A stretch of 64,000 nucleotides of DNA from Eledone cirrhosa (GCA_964016885.1 OZ024749.1:27524872-27588871); one strand, 5' to 3'. Shown: positions 33,386 through 44,547, counted from the stretch's first letter. Made by a program: numbers and translations. Notes: a model not told the origin generated them from the sequence alone.

Positions 33386-33584
33386 TAAGGGTCAGCTGAA
33401 AAGTTCATAGGCTGACCAAGATACTCTCATGGAATGACCAAATGAGGTTTATTTTTCAGCCTAGTCCCTGGAAAGAAACAATGCAGTTATTAATGAGAAG
33501 AGTTGAAATTAATGCATGCAAAATTTTACAGCTCTAGCATCACTTCTTCATAGTCAGCCTATGAATTTTTCAATCTACCCTTGT
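33386..33584. mobile_element. MITE with mariner-like inverted ends (copy 2)
   Basis: The left end AAGGGTCAGCTGAAAAGTTC and, on the other strand at the right end, AAGGGTAGATTGAAAAATTC are inverted, both continuing ATAGGCTGAC. The flanks are TA-rich. No transposase. Confidence 0.75.
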
Positions 33585-33828
33585 ATAATAATAATAAAAA
33601 TAATAATGAAATTATTGTGTACAGTGCTCAGGTGCACTACAACTCATCAAAGGTGCATGTATAGTACATAGAATAATGTACAAATGTCAAGAAAATGAAC
33701 AGTGTACGAGTCATGGTATACATGTGTGTGTGTGTATGGAGTGGGGGGGGGGGACATCAGGTGTAGTGTTGGCGAATCTCAGGAAGCATGGAAGTTTTAA
33801 AGGATGCAGTGTCTCGACAGCTAACAAC
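33585..33828 (-). mobile_element. LINE family D 3' end
   Basis: Reverse strand: GCATCCTTTAAAACTTCCAT (ORF tail), then the 3' UTR, then TGAGTTGTAGTGCACCTGAG and CACAATAATTTCATTATTAT. Same end as 54120-54350. Confidence 0.8.
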
Positions 33829-33957
33829 TGTATGTGTGTATATATGTACATCCGAAAGTATGTATGTACAAAGGGCAGAAGAACTCATAAGAGTCAAAAA
33901 TGTGTAAATATGTATATACACATGTACATATGTATGTGTATGTATATGCACGGGGAC

Positions 33958-34107
33958 ATAAAAATAGTTGGGCTGAATACCCGATCACACGGTTAAACCA
34001 CTGGGAGTGAAGGACCCCTAGCCTTTGTCAAGGCACTCTTCTAGGAAAAGGCAACTCAGGAAACTGGGATAACTCCAACATAAAACCTGCGGCTCAGTAG
34101 TTACCGA
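33958..34107. other. Unidentified moderately G+C-rich segment
   Basis: GGTTAAACCACTGGGAGTGA ... GGAAAAGGCAACTCAGG. No frame and no repeat family I can name. Confidence 0.3.
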
Positions 34108-34276
34108 TGATGTTGATCTTTCAAGTGGTCGTAGAGGTGCCACGGCAAAAAAGCACCCAGCACTCACTGTAAATGAGGTTGGTGTTAGGGAGGGCATCCA
34201 GCTGTAGAAATTAAGCCAGAATCAGTTCCCATCCCACTCTTGCAAGCAGGGAAAAACGGATGTAAAATGAAATGAT
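34108..34276 (+). mobile_element. SINE S2 3' half
   Basis: CAAGTGGTCGTAGAGGTGCC, then GTTGGTGTTAGGGAGGGCAT, then CTTGCAAGCAGGGAAAAACG and ATGATATATA. It matches the tail of the complete S2 at 30000-30342. Confidence 0.8.
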
Positions 34277-34394
34277 ATATATATAAAAATAAATGAATAA
34301 AACTATCAATTGCCTGCACCTTAATGTGAATAGATCTCATATTATCCATGAATATCATATATATATATCCATACACATACAGACACTCATTCAC

Positions 34395-34397
34395 AGC

Positions 34398-34466
<69 letters not shown>
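34395..34466. repeat. (TA)n microsatellite
   Basis: About 70 bp of pure TA. Confidence 0.93.
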
Positions 34467-34469
<3 letters not shown>

Positions 34470-34615
34470 TTTTAATATAAAGGGATTCCTGATGATTTCT
34501 AATGAATGAAACAGTTCTAGTCCTGTAGAATCTCATCTATATTAAAACTTTTATACTCTGCTATGTATTGAGTACCTTACTTACTGTGGTTACCTCCGAT
34601 TCAACCCGGAATAAC

Positions 34616-34616
<1 letters not shown>

Positions 34617-34688
<72 letters not shown>

Positions 34689-34690
34689 TC
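34617..34690. repeat. (TA)n microsatellite
   Basis: About 74 bp of TA with one TG interruption, directly abutting a LINE tail. Confidence 0.93.
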
Positions 34691-34996
34691 CCCACCCATC
34701 CACACCACCCCGTTCTATGTAAAGTTATGTTGGTGCCGCGCCATCGAGGCCGAAACAAATGAGATCGTGTAGGTGTCACGACAAAAAAACACACAGTCCA
34801 CGCTGTAATGTGGCCGTGTAGGCAACACGGTAAAAACCTCCCAGACCCACACTGTAAATGTGGTTGGTGTTAGGAAGGGCATCCAACTGTAGAAAACCTG
34901 CCAGACAGTCCTATGCGAGCAAGACAATCACTCTTGCCTCAAGTGGGACTACCCCCGTCCAAACCCATGCAAGCGTGGAACACGGACGTTAAACGT

Positions 34997-35027
<31 letters not shown>

Positions 35028-35028
35028 A
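34691..35028 (+). mobile_element. LINE family A 3' UTR
   Basis: CCACACCACCCCGTTCTATG to ATGCAAGCGTGGAACACGG and (GAT)n. Nearly the same as 62470-62770, so this is a 5'-truncated insert of the 3' UTR alone. Confidence 0.85.
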
Positions 35029-35302
35029 TATATAGTTTTTGTATTCGTTTTGCAAAATTTCTTATCTGAATAAATTAATTATTTTGTGTCCATCCTTTAT
35101 TCTGACAGAAAAAAGGAGTGACACAAAATAACAAATTAATCACTGGGTAAATCACAGAATGTTTAACAAAAAAGCTTTGATGATAAATAAATAACCTTCC
35201 TATTATAAACCTACTCATCAGAACTTTGTAATAAATTGAAGTGAAAAATCAACTGGTGCATGTGTTTTTACTGACAGCATGACCCTCCCAAAGTATAACA
35301 AT
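35029..35302. other. No gene recognised
   Basis: A+T-rich. Nothing assigned. Confidence 0.4.
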
Positions 35303-35497
35303 ATATGTAAATATGGTTGGTGTTAGGAAGGGCATCCAGCTATAAAATACCTGGCCAAATTTACACTCCTCATTAGAGCAAGGTACAGTGTGGCCAACTC
35401 TGACCAGACTTGTATCCCAACGTGGATGACTCATCTAACCCATGCAAGCTTGGGAAATGGACTCTAAATGGTGATGTTGATGATGATGATGATGATA
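35303..35497 (+). mobile_element. LINE family A tail, diverged
   Basis: TGGTTGGTGTTAGGAAGGGC ... CCCATGCAAGCTTGGGAAAT ... (GAT)n. The 3' end of a LINE/SINE family copy. Confidence 0.75.
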
Positions 35498-35500
35498 TAT

Positions 35501-35598
35501 ACAGGGTGTCCCAAAAAATTTGACATCATTGAGCTAGACTTAGTAGTTTTCCAGATATTTGCTTTTAAAATGATGTCAAATTTTTTGGGACACCCTGT
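35501..35598. mobile_element. 98-bp Tc1/mariner-like MITE with ~30-bp perfect ends
   Basis: ACAGGGTGTCCCAAAAAATT followed by TGACATCATT is mirrored exactly at the right end. Flanked by TA on both sides, as expected of Tc1/mariner target duplication. Inserted in the TA run behind a LINE tail. Confidence 0.85.
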
Positions 35599-35604
35599 AT
35601 ATAT

Positions 35605-35665
35605 ATATATCCCAGCATGGCCTCAGCCGGATGACTGGAACGGGTAAAAGAGTAAAAGAGTATAT
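35605..35665 (-). mobile_element. SINE S3 3' end
   Basis: Reverse strand CTTTTACCCGTTCCAGTCAT and CCGGCTGAGGCCATGCTGG. Matches the end of the copy at 22087-22270. Confidence 0.6.
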
Positions 35666-35741
35666 ATATATATATACCATGAATATATATATATATAGTG
35701 AAGGCGTGTATATACCATGAATATATATATATATATATAGT

Positions 35742-35954
35742 GAAGGCGTGTGGCTGAGTGGTTAGAGAATTGGATTCACAATTGTAAGGTTGTGAGTTCG
35801 ATTCCTGGACCAGGCGATGCGTTATGTCCTTGGGCAAGACACTTTATTTCACGTTGCTCCTTCTACCTGGAGTTGCGACCGATAGATAGTATTAGCAATT
35901 GGAAAGACCAACGGAAACATTGTTCCCTCGGTCCGATTTGACGAAAGTCGATCG
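35742..35954 (+). mobile_element. tRNA-headed SINE S3 (OR2-like)
   Basis: GAAGGCGTGTGGCTGAGTGG (A box), GGTTGTGAGTTCGATTCCTG (B box), GACACTTTATTTCACGTTGC body, then GGAAAGACCAACGGAAAC and CTCGGTCCGATTTGACG. The start is duplicated upstream (GTGAAGGCGTGTATATACC at 35698). Confidence 0.8.
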
Positions 35955-36239
35955 TTCCTTTATATATATATATATATATATACCCACATGTGTTTATAAA
36001 AAGATGTCCAAAAGGTTATATATATATCCAGCCAGTGAAGCATATTACACACACACGCATGCTAAATTAACTCAGCTCATTCATCATTGATAAATATTTA
36101 ACTATGCTTAATTACACCACAAACGAGTTGGCACATGATCTCAAGTGTTGCGAAATTAAGAAGGGAAGCCTTACTACACTCAAACCCAAAGACAAGGAGG
36201 GGAGTAGGGTAAAAAGAGAAAAAAAAAGCACATCATAAA

Positions 36240-36460
36240 TAATTAGTGATTTCTAATTTATGCACAAGGCCAGCAATTTTAGGGGAAGAGTAAAGTTGAT
36301 TATAATGACTCCAGTGTTTGACTGGTACTATGTTTTATCAACCCTGGAAGGATGAAAGGCAAAGTTGAAATCAGAATATAATTGTTTCTACTTTAGGCAC
36401 AAGGCCAGCAATTACCCAGTACATAAGGATGAAAGGCAAAGTTAACCTCGAAATCAGAAT
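36240..36460 (-). repeat. SINE S1 fragments, partly duplicated
   Basis: TTCTAATTTATGCACAAGGC (36250) and TAATTGTTTCTACTTTAGGC (36381) are two 3' tails, each followed by GGATGAAAGGCAAAGTT and the shared GAAATCAGAATATAAT. Two stacked partial copies. Confidence 0.65.
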
Positions 36461-36474
36461 ATAATGAGCAGTCA

Positions 36475-36722
36475 CTCATCATCATAATCATCATCATCCA
36501 GTTTTTGATTATGTAGGATACAATTAATCCCTAAGTAGGGCTGGGTCCTGCCTGACAGCATCCCTTAGTGTCCCACTCCATGTGTTTCTGTCCACCGGTC
36601 TCACTTGGGCCAGGCCAAGACTTGCTTGATCCTGACCGACATCCTCCATCCAAGTCCTTTTTGGTCTTACTAAGCCTTTACTGTCTCCTGGATCAACATT
36701 CATCACTTTGCTGATCCAGCCC
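36475..36722 (-). mobile_element. LINE C-terminal fragment
   Basis: Reverse frame of 60 residues includes VRPKRTWMEDVGQDQA, then VRPVDRNTWS: the GRPkxTWxDxVxxD...DRxxW pattern of a LINE C-terminus. The (GAT)n tail lies at 36478-36500. Confidence 0.7.
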
Positions 36723-36781
36723 TCACTGTGCTCGACATGGCCAATCCATCACCCTACCAATTCTGCCAATCCATCACCCTT

Positions 36782-36950
36782 TCATCATCATCATCATAGT
36801 TATCGTTTTTATGTCCGTTTTACCATGCTTGCATGGATTGGACGGGTCTTTCTCAGCATCCCCCCACTCTCCACGTTCCTTTGTCATCTTCTTTGTAAGT
36901 TTCAGCGATTTGAACTCTGGCACTTTTTCACCACTCTCATCATGAATAGT
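36782..36950 (-). mobile_element. LINE family B 3' UTR fragment
   Basis: On +: TCATCATCATCATAG, ATGCTTGCATGGATTGGACG, then TTTGTAAGTTTCAGCGATTT and CACTTTTTCACCACTCTC. It parallels 8880-9010 and 48580-48710. Confidence 0.75.
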
Positions 36951-37079
36951 TAATAAGAATTGCCAATAAAATTTATTAGCCTGAAAATCTTGCTACATTT
37001 TCAGCTCAAGAGAAAATATATGTTTATAACAACACTTCACTACAGATCTGTATGAACAAAACCTGTTCAACTGACCTGA

Positions 37080-37182
37080 CTTGTTTCATAACATGACAAC
37101 CCATCTAACTCATGCAAGCGTGGAAATATGGACATTAAGTGATGATGGTGATAATGATGGTGATGGTGATGGTGATGATGAT
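37080..37182 (+). mobile_element. LINE tail fragment with (GAT/GGT)n
   Basis: CATGCAAGCGTGGAAATATG, GACATTAAGTGATGATGG, then GATGGTGATGG repeats. Confidence 0.7.
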
Positions 37183-37876
37183 GACTTTTCTGTTTTTAGA
37201 TATTGGCTAATCTCCAGATAGTTTAACTAACACCAACCATCTTGCTAAGTTGATTTTAGAGATATTTTTAGATTGTTCAGAAATTTAATGCTGGTTTTTA
37301 AACATTAATTTTAAAATAACTAAAATTTATTGATTGGAATAAAAATCATAAGAGTCTTCATATTTTTGTCAACAAGATACAGGTTTAGTTATTCCAGTAA
37401 CATAGAATTCTGAAATTCTGGATGTGATGAATTCTTTGAAGGCATTTTTTTGTGGCTCTTTAGTTGTGGAAGACTTTTCCTTCCAAAAAGTTGTTGAAAT
37501 GCTTTTGTCCATAAAATCTGTCCATAAAATCTGTCTAGCAATTCTAACCAGATCTGTAATATCAGAGCTGTCCAGCAATTCTAACCACATACCTGTAATA
37601 TCAATTTAGAGAAATAGCAGCTCTATCTGAAGTGGCTCTCTGATCTCTGAGCTTTGCACTCTATCGAGTGACGTTACTCTAAAGACCCTTCAGAGTAATA
37701 CTATTTCAGCTGCTTATACTCGTGATTGTATTCTTTCGGTCGTTACCCAAGATTCATGAACATGGGTAAAGGTTGGCACGAATACTTAATTGAAGATAGT
37801 GAGTATGGCTTTTACACCTACTTCCCTTCTTCTGATTACTGAATGTTGAAGCTGGTGCATTACTGTTGAATGCCGC
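37183..37876. other. No gene recognised
   Basis: Contains two short internal duplications (TGTCCATAAAATC at 37507 and 37521; CAATTCTAACCA at 37541 and 37576). No frame supported. Confidence 0.4.
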
Positions 37877-38061
37877 GGTGGATTGGCAGTATCGGTAGAG
37901 GGTCGGACGCCATGCTTTCCAGCATAGTTACGTCCCTTTACGATCTGAGTTCAAATCCCGCCGAGGTTGACTTTGCCTTTCATCCTTACGGGGTCGATAA
38001 AATAAAGTACCAGTAATGCACTGGGTAATTGCTGGCCTTGTGCCTAAAGTAGAAACAATTA
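37877..38061 (+). mobile_element. SINE S1, full length
   Basis: Well-preserved copy from GGTGGATTGGCAGTATCGGT to TAGAAACAATTA. Good reference for the family with 51845-52030. Confidence 0.85.
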
Positions 38062-38444
38062 TCATAATAAACTTTCACTTTTGGGACGAAGACATAGAGT
38101 GGAGGTATTCTAAACTGTAGATACATCCAATTAAGTGTATTTTATTTAAATAAAACTTGAAAAGCATCAAACAGAATACTCTACATCATCCTCCCACACA
38201 TTAGCCATACCATCCGTATCAGGTGTCTTCAGCTTGTAGGTTATGTCATGAGAGGAAATGAACCTAAAAACTTTTACTATGAGAGCATGTTAATATGATA
38301 TGCAAATGAGGAAGATAACTCCAGACATTCAAAAGAGTTATCAAAGAAGATACAGTATTATGTGGTGAAGAATTGAGGCAGTAAATCTTGGATTGTGTGA
38401 GATGATAAGGTTTTATCATGTCCACCACAGAGAAGTGGATGAAT

Positions 38445-38446
<2 letters not shown>

Positions 38447-38484
<38 letters not shown>

Positions 38485-38521
38485 CAGCAACAGCAGCAGT
38501 AACAGTAGTAGTAGTAGTAGA
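38447..38521. repeat. (TAG/CAG)n trinucleotide repeat
   Basis: GTAGTAGTAG with interspersed GCAGCAACAGCAGCAG. Thr- and Tyr-rich reverse frames are artefacts. Confidence 0.92.
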
Positions 38522-38769
38522 GCTTTCTTGATAAGAAACTTCCTTCATTAATTTCCAATAATTCTTCTAGGGACCCAAATAGTTCATGAGTACCTTTATT
38601 GGTCTGCAGGATCAGTGTTGATCTGGGATTAAACTGTAGAATGACAAAATGGCGCACCTAGTGTTGAATTGATGGGTTTTTTGTTGATTTTTTCTCTCGC
38701 TTTGATTATATATTTTTGTATATTATATTTATAAGGTTCCTAGCAATAATTAACTGTTTATATTATTAG

Positions 38770-39615
38770 TGTTTATATTTTCATTCTGTAAGAATTATAA
38801 ACAATTTGTAATGTTATTTATACAACTGTGAATAATTAAATGGTTTTAACTCAATTAAGTCTATCTTATTTAAACAAGGCTTAAATAACGAAAAGTTCCT
38901 TTGATTACCTCTCCTTAATTCTTCTAGAGAACCGAATAGTACATGAGTAACTCTATATAGAGACCCCTACAGGATCAGTGTACCACCTGGAGCAGCCCTT
39001 CAGTTTGCAGCCCCCGGGACCCATAAATACATACTGCTATTAATATATATATATATATATAAACTTGTAGTTCCTGTCCGTTTGTTTGTTTGTTCACGAA
39101 CTCCGCCTATGGTTTTGGAGATAGACCCCCATAACCATATATATTTTGAAACTACATTGCCCAGGGTACTTGGATAAGTATATTTCATTTTAATCAAAGG
39201 GTTCCCCGAGGGCACAAACCCGGGGGAATCCTTTGATTAAAATGATGCCTATTCACAAAATTTCAATAATATTAAAACATTCCAATAGGGGTTAAACTCC
39301 CTATATTGAAAATGTTGGCCAATAAATGGAACAAGATGTGTTGTAACAAGAATATATATAAAGTTGTAGTTCCTGTCTGTTTGCTTGTTCACGAACTCCT
39401 CCTATGGTTTTGGAGATAGACCCCCAAAACAATATATATTCTGAAACTACATTGCCCAGTAACCTAATTAATAAATGTTACATAAAAATCATCCTTTTTT
39501 CGTTTATTAAAACATATTTATTTACATGTATATATATATATACTTTTATTCACAGTTGTATAAATAACATTACAAATCGTTTGCAATTCCTTCAGAGTGA
39601 GTGAAAATATAAACA
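38770..39615. repeat. Nested inverted and direct repeats (possible mobile element)
   Basis: Outer inverted repeat: 38770-38833 and 39547-39615 (CACAGTTGTATAAATAACAT on + at the right). Inside, a direct repeat of about 95 bp occurs at 39066-39170 and 39366-39462 (TGGTTTTGGAGATAGACCCC, GAAACTACATTGCCCAG). Between them is a 23-bp inverted repeat (39186-39208, 39221-39244). No coding frame. Confidence 0.7.
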
Positions 39616-40229
39616 GAGCATATAAATAAATTTACAGTAGAATAACATAACAAATATGTTTTAAATGTATACATAAATAACATTACAAATGCTTAGACAA
39701 CATTATAAAGGATGATACAATGAAATATATATTCTTTTAATGTTACAATATTAAAGAAAATGTAAAGGAAGGGATGAACAACGGAGCCAACACCAGAGCA
39801 AAAGACAGCAACGAGGAGTACTGGGCAACCTCTCTAATGATTTTCGAGGCAAGCCAGCACACTCGCAGCGTTGCCTCAGGTGATGGCGAGGCTGATGCGC
39901 CAAGCACCCTCGCGAGATTCGCTAGTCACCTCTATTAGGCGAGCCGCCAGTGAGGAAAGGAACCCACATTAGAAATAATCGTTACTACGAAAACTTTTTT
40001 AAAGCGTGTGAGTAAAAATGAGATGTGACATTCATTCTTTTCCTGGGCTGAATTTATTAGGAGCCGGGCCGAGAAATCGTCTCCAAACCAACTTTATGCC
40101 ACGTTACTAACAATGCCATATCACAAGACACGCACGTCACAATTACAATCATACAATAGAATGATAATAATGATGTAGGTAAGGGGAGGAGGTGGGACAC
40201 ATAATAATAATTAAAATTATTACAACTAA
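39616..40229. other. No gene recognised; G+C-rich block at 39780-39960
   Basis: 39780-39960 (GGCAAGCCAGCACACTCGCA, GGTGATGGCGAGGCTGATGC) stands out in composition and is open in one plus frame for about 55 residues, but I recognise no domain. The rest is A+T-rich. Confidence 0.35.
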
Positions 40230-40363
40230 TAATTGTTTCTACTTTAGGCACAAGGCCAGCAAATATCCAGTGCATTACTTCTACTTTATTTTATCGACCC
40301 CGTAAGGATGAAAGGCAAAGTCAACCTCGGCGGGATTTGAACTCAGATCGTAAAGGGACGTAC
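40230..40363 (-). mobile_element. SINE S1, head missing
   Basis: TAATTGTTTCTACTTTAGGC to GATCGTAAAGGGACGTAC on +. Ends at the B box. Confidence 0.8.
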
Positions 40364-40489
40364 CTAATAATGATTTCTTTTTTTTTAAAATAAATAAATA
40401 ATAATTTCATCTACGTTTTCATTATCTTATGAACACGGCCACATGTGTATATAAATTTATATATATTACTTATCTATGCATGTACATAT

Positions 40490-40625
40490 TTACATATATA
40501 TATATATATATATACATACTTTTTGTATGTTCCATACATGTGTTTATATGTACATTCTATATACATATGTGTATATATGTGTGCGTGAGTGTTTATATAT
40601 TTACATGTGTATATGTGTGTATGTA
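40490..40625. repeat. TA/TG microsatellite upstream of POFUT1
   Basis: Imperfect TATATA and TGTGTATA repeats ending about 20 bp before the chosen POFUT1 ATG. They produce an in-frame but meaningless N-terminal extension. Confidence 0.8.
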
Positions 40626-40646
40626 TTAAAACACAGGAAAGAAGAT

Positions 40647-40836
40647 ATGGCGTGCTTTCCGCTTGCCAGTCGGCTTTGCCGTCGACTATGGCGGTTTGAA
40701 TATGTATATTTATTGACTTTTCTCTTGATAATTTCATTAAAAGTCTCGGCCAATACCACGACGGACCAGTCAAAGAAACTTGTGAAGACTTTCGTCTGGG
40801 ATGAACGTGGATATTTAATTTATTGTCCCTGCATGG
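40647..40836 (+). CDS. POFUT1: POFUT1 exon 1 (signal peptide and N-terminus)
   Basis: POFUT1 is the ER GDP-fucose protein O-fucosyltransferase that fucosylates Ser/Thr on EGF repeats (Notch and its ligands). Exon 1 encodes 63 residues plus one base. A basic start (CRRLWRFEY) is followed by a hydrophobic signal segment (about 19-35, YVYLLTFLLIISLKVSA), a short Thr/Lys linker and WDERGYLIYCPCM, matching the family start WDPxGYLxYCPCMG. The donor is ATGG|GTAAGT, leaving Gly64 split. I chose the ATG at 40647 because the upstream in-frame stretch to 40476 is microsatellite. It joins exon 2 at 47497 over a 6.7-kb intron. Later exons (from the EGNPFGPFW region on) were not found before 64000. Confidence 0.93.
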
Positions 40837-41040
40837 GTAAGTGTGTGTGTATGGATTAGTTGCGTGTATATAATAATAGCCAACACCTTAACTTCAATGA
40901 TAAATTGATAGCTATCTTTATAGTTTATTTATATATCTGTTTCTGTCATTAAGCTTTACTTAGCAACAAGTGATTATTTGTTTTTTTGGAAGTTTTCTCG
41001 ACAATCGAAGAAGACGAACCAAGTACCTTGTAGCATATAC

Positions 41041-41100
41041 TCACACACATATATATATATATATACACGCACTCACACATACATATATAAAGTTATATCT
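41041..41100. repeat. CA/TA microsatellite
   Basis: POFUT1 intron 1, CACACATATATATA repeats next to a foldback element. Confidence 0.85.
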
Positions 41101-41112
41101 GTGTATATACAG

Positions 41113-41306
41113 AGTGGGTAACCGAGACTGCGCCAGTATGTATATAAAAATAAAATATATGTAGACTTGTAAATATGCCAGGAAATGCGAATTTTCTTGT
41201 AAATTGAAAAAATTTACGAGGAAATTCGTATTTTCTAGCATTTTTACATGTCCACATATTAAAAATGTATATACACTTATACACAGCGCTGTCTTGATTT
41301 CCCACG
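41113..41306. mobile_element. ~195-bp foldback element
   Basis: The two halves are imperfect reverse complements. The left starts GTGGGTAACCGAGACTGCGC and the right, on the other strand, GTGGGAAATCAAGACAGCGC. Both run toward a central GAAAAAATTTAC, with GCGAATTTTCTTGTAAA facing its partner. Confidence 0.75.
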
Positions 41307-41340
41307 ATCGTACACATCGGCTGCTTAGTGTGCTTCTTTA

Positions 41341-41419
41341 CAGAGGGTGTCTCAAAAATATATACACACTGAGATTAGAATGGTGTTGAAGTTTGTATAC
41401 ATCTTTTTGGGACACCCTG
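41341..41419. mobile_element. ~79-bp mariner-like MITE, diverged
   Basis: CAGAGGGTGTCTCAAAAATA at the left and CAGGGTGTCCCAAAAAGATG on the other strand at the right. Same terminus type as 35501-35598. Confidence 0.65.
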
Positions 41420-42720
41420 TGTGTGTATGTATATATATATAGAAGCATAATCCTAGTTTTATAAGTAAAAATAAATAAATAATAATTAAGTAAAATAACG
41501 GATGTTGTGACGAAACGAGAGAAGGAAAGAAGTGAATATGAAATGAATAAAAATACGAAGATGGAGCTAATATAAAATTAAAAACTTCTATGAATTAAAA
41601 AAAAAAATGATGTATGTATGTGTGTATACGACACAGGTCCTTGACACCCTCTCCCCATTGGACAAAATCTGTACCTGCACCGGACAACCCGTCCTCCCAC
41701 ATATAACCCCCCCCCCCCCCAAAAAAAAACACCGAATTTAAAATATTGATATTTATATATTTAGCTTAGTCTTTATCGAGTAAAATTGCATTTCGTAATG
41801 TTAGCTATTAAAAAAAAGAATTATAAATAGATTTTGTTTTAACTTTTAATGTTTTGTTTTTTACTATGTGGGGATTTTTGGCTAGTTAGTTATTTTATTA
41901 CAATTAGGACTTTGTAAGGTGGGGGGGGGTCTTTGATCCATGGGAGGAGGGGATTGTTATCCGGTGGGGGTCTTTGACCGGCAGGGTTTTTTTGGGGGGG
42001 TCCGTATTCCAGACGGCACAAATGGTCTAATCAATTGACCTTAAGGATGGAAGAATATAAAAGTTAGGAAATCTTGCCGATTACGTGGCAACCATTGGTA
42101 GTTCTGCTACAGATATGGCAGCTTAAAATTTCAGCACCTCAAAAATAGTATCTGCGTATTTAATCAATGGCTGAAATTCGGCCTAATTCAAAATCTAGTC
42201 TGAAAAAAGAATTCATCTTTTAACGAGATTATACGATAATTACTAACAGATTAATCAAGCTAAAATTTTAAAGTGTAAATTAGATTTTGAAAGACGATTT
42301 TGTCAACAATATTCGGGTCGCTAGACCCCCCCCCACCTCATCACATACTAAGGGAGCTAACTTGCGTCACCCTGTTTCTCGCCCCCTCGTCGCCAACGTA
42401 GCTTTAGAACACAATTAGAGCTGTTCATCCTACCATTCCTTCAACAGCTATCCTGTTTCAACCAGTACCTTCCTCCCACCCTAACCTCACAGCCAAGGTT
42501 ACTACTGTTTACCCAGCCTCTTTCTCCCTCTATTTCCACCACTACTTTCTTCCCATATAAGTTCCAGTGTTGATCATGTTTATCCGATTCTACCGATTCA
42601 ATCAGTATCAGAATCTGAGCTGGTTGCCATCAATTTATTCGCCCATTTGTATTCTTTGTGTCTGCACAACTTGCCATTTGAAATCTAGCTGTGTCAAAAA
42701 CATGACAATCATGTGTGTGG
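41420..42720. other. POFUT1 intron 1, no gene recognised
   Basis: Contains C- and G-runs (41708-41719, 41921-41930, 42328-42335) and A+T-rich DNA. 42340-42600 is more pyrimidine-rich with no frame. Confidence 0.4.
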
Positions 42721-43075
42721 GTCATTTATACAATACATTCTAGAAAGAAGTTAATGATAAGAAGGGAATCCAGGTGTAGAAATATGCCACACAAAGGATC
42801 AGGACTATTCAGCTGTGTCAAAAACATGACAACCTTCCTAGTGCTGGTGCTATGAAAAAATGCACTTGGTAGAGTGTGTCAACGTTTTGTAAGTGTAAGG
42901 CAGACTCCTGGCCTGCCTAAGCACGCACTGGTGTGGGATCGTAGGTAAGCAAGATGGAGGCTCTTAGACTATCTGAGAGGTCAGCATTTCCATTAGAGTA
43001 GTTCTTCTTGAGTACTGGCTGAATCTGTTATGACTTTCCCAACACTTGCTTGCAGGGAAAACACGTTTGATGATG
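42721..43075 (+). repeat. Decayed LINE/SINE tail pieces
   Basis: AAGAAGGGAATCCAGGTGTA, CATGACAACCTTCCTAGTGC, then CTTGCTTGCAGGGAAAACAC and GATGATGATG. This is a mosaic of (GAT)n-tailed 3' ends. Confidence 0.5.
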
Positions 43076-43556
43076 ATGTCATTTGTGTGGCAGAATCTAT
43101 CTGAGGAGCTGTGTGAGAACTAAGATTCAAGGCAAAAGTCTTCAGCTCTGACATCCTTCACGGCACAATCTTGCTCCAAAGTTTAGCTTCCTGCTGAAGA
43201 TATTGCCACTACTTTGTGGCACTTATCTAAACTGAAGCCCACCAACTGGATTCCAAAGGGAGTTTGGAATATTTTTATCCATACCTTCTCCAAACTGTTG
43301 AAGAATGTTTGCCTATCTAACAATACGTCAGCTTGGAAGTCTGAGCCCCAATTACTATTCTAGCTTTTGAGCTCAACTTTATTTCCAAGACAATAAACCT
43401 CAAGCAATTTACTCAAAAGTATTGATGTAATTGAGGCCCATTTAGGTTTTTTTTTATGCCTATTGATTTTTAAGTTCTTGTATATGATCAACATCAGTTC
43501 TTCATATAGATTCTCATCATCTCTGCCACATTTTGATGGCCTAATCTTTGGCAAAC

Positions 43557-43722
43557 TTCAATACTTGGTCAAAGTCACCTTCTCCAGAGCCCCTTGACCA
43601 GGATATATTGCCCAATACTTGGTCAAAGTCACCTTCTCCAGAGCCCCTTGATCTGGATATATTGCCCAATACTTGGTCAAAGTCACCTTCTTCAGAGTCT
43701 CTTGACCAGGATGTATTGCCCA
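43557..43722. repeat. 54-bp tandem repeat, about 3 copies
   Basis: ACTTGGTCAAAGTCACCTTC recurs at 43563, 43617 and 43671. The unit is a multiple of three, so reverse frames stay open with an 18-residue repeat (NISRSRGSGEGDFDQVLG type), but there is no support for translation. Confidence 0.88.
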
Positions 43723-44547
43723 AATGATTTTGGAGTGCCTAGGTCTATGTAAGTGTTTATTTCTGTCTCTTCCTTGCTTTCTTTCTTCCATTCATCTTTG
43801 CACCTCACTAGTAGTTAACATCCTCACCTTTCCAAGATGGACTAGCTCCAACAGGGAGGTGGAGGGAGCTGCATTTGTCAGTTCTTGATACAAAGGAGGA
43901 TAGACTGAAGCAGAGAGACTGGAACAACATAGGTTGATCCATCTGATCAATTCTCAATGTGTTGTTTACTTTCTGTGAGTTCTAAATTCTTGGGAGACAG
44001 TGTTGATGCTTGGCCAAAATTAATGACATTCTTGTTCATGATGTGCTCCACATTTAAATTGCACTCAGAGTTGGAGCCAATGCCTGTGAGGGCCCTCTTG
44101 ACTCCACAGGTTTTCACAGTTCATTTTGCCATCTGTTTTATGTTTGTATATGGTTGGCAGTTAGATTGCACATGTACACAGCACTCATTATAGGCACTCT
44201 GCTCCGTGTAGCTCTGTTCTGTTGTTCATTTGTGGTTGCAGCAAGTTTATAAATACAGCTTCTTTAATACATAGGTTTCCCTACATTCCTCTCCATCACC
44301 TCTATGATGACCTGGAGCAAACAGAACATCTCATTTTTGTACAATTATTTGAAAAGAAGGTATTTACCTTGAAATATCATAAAGAAATGTATTGGGTAAA
44401 ACAATATTTTGTTTTATTTTGTTGTCATCCTTTTATTGCAGAACCACCTTTATATATTTCTATCCACATTATATATCTCACAATGCTTTATGTAAACTAT
44501 ACTGCTTTATATATATATATATATATGGTGTTTATATATTAACATGT

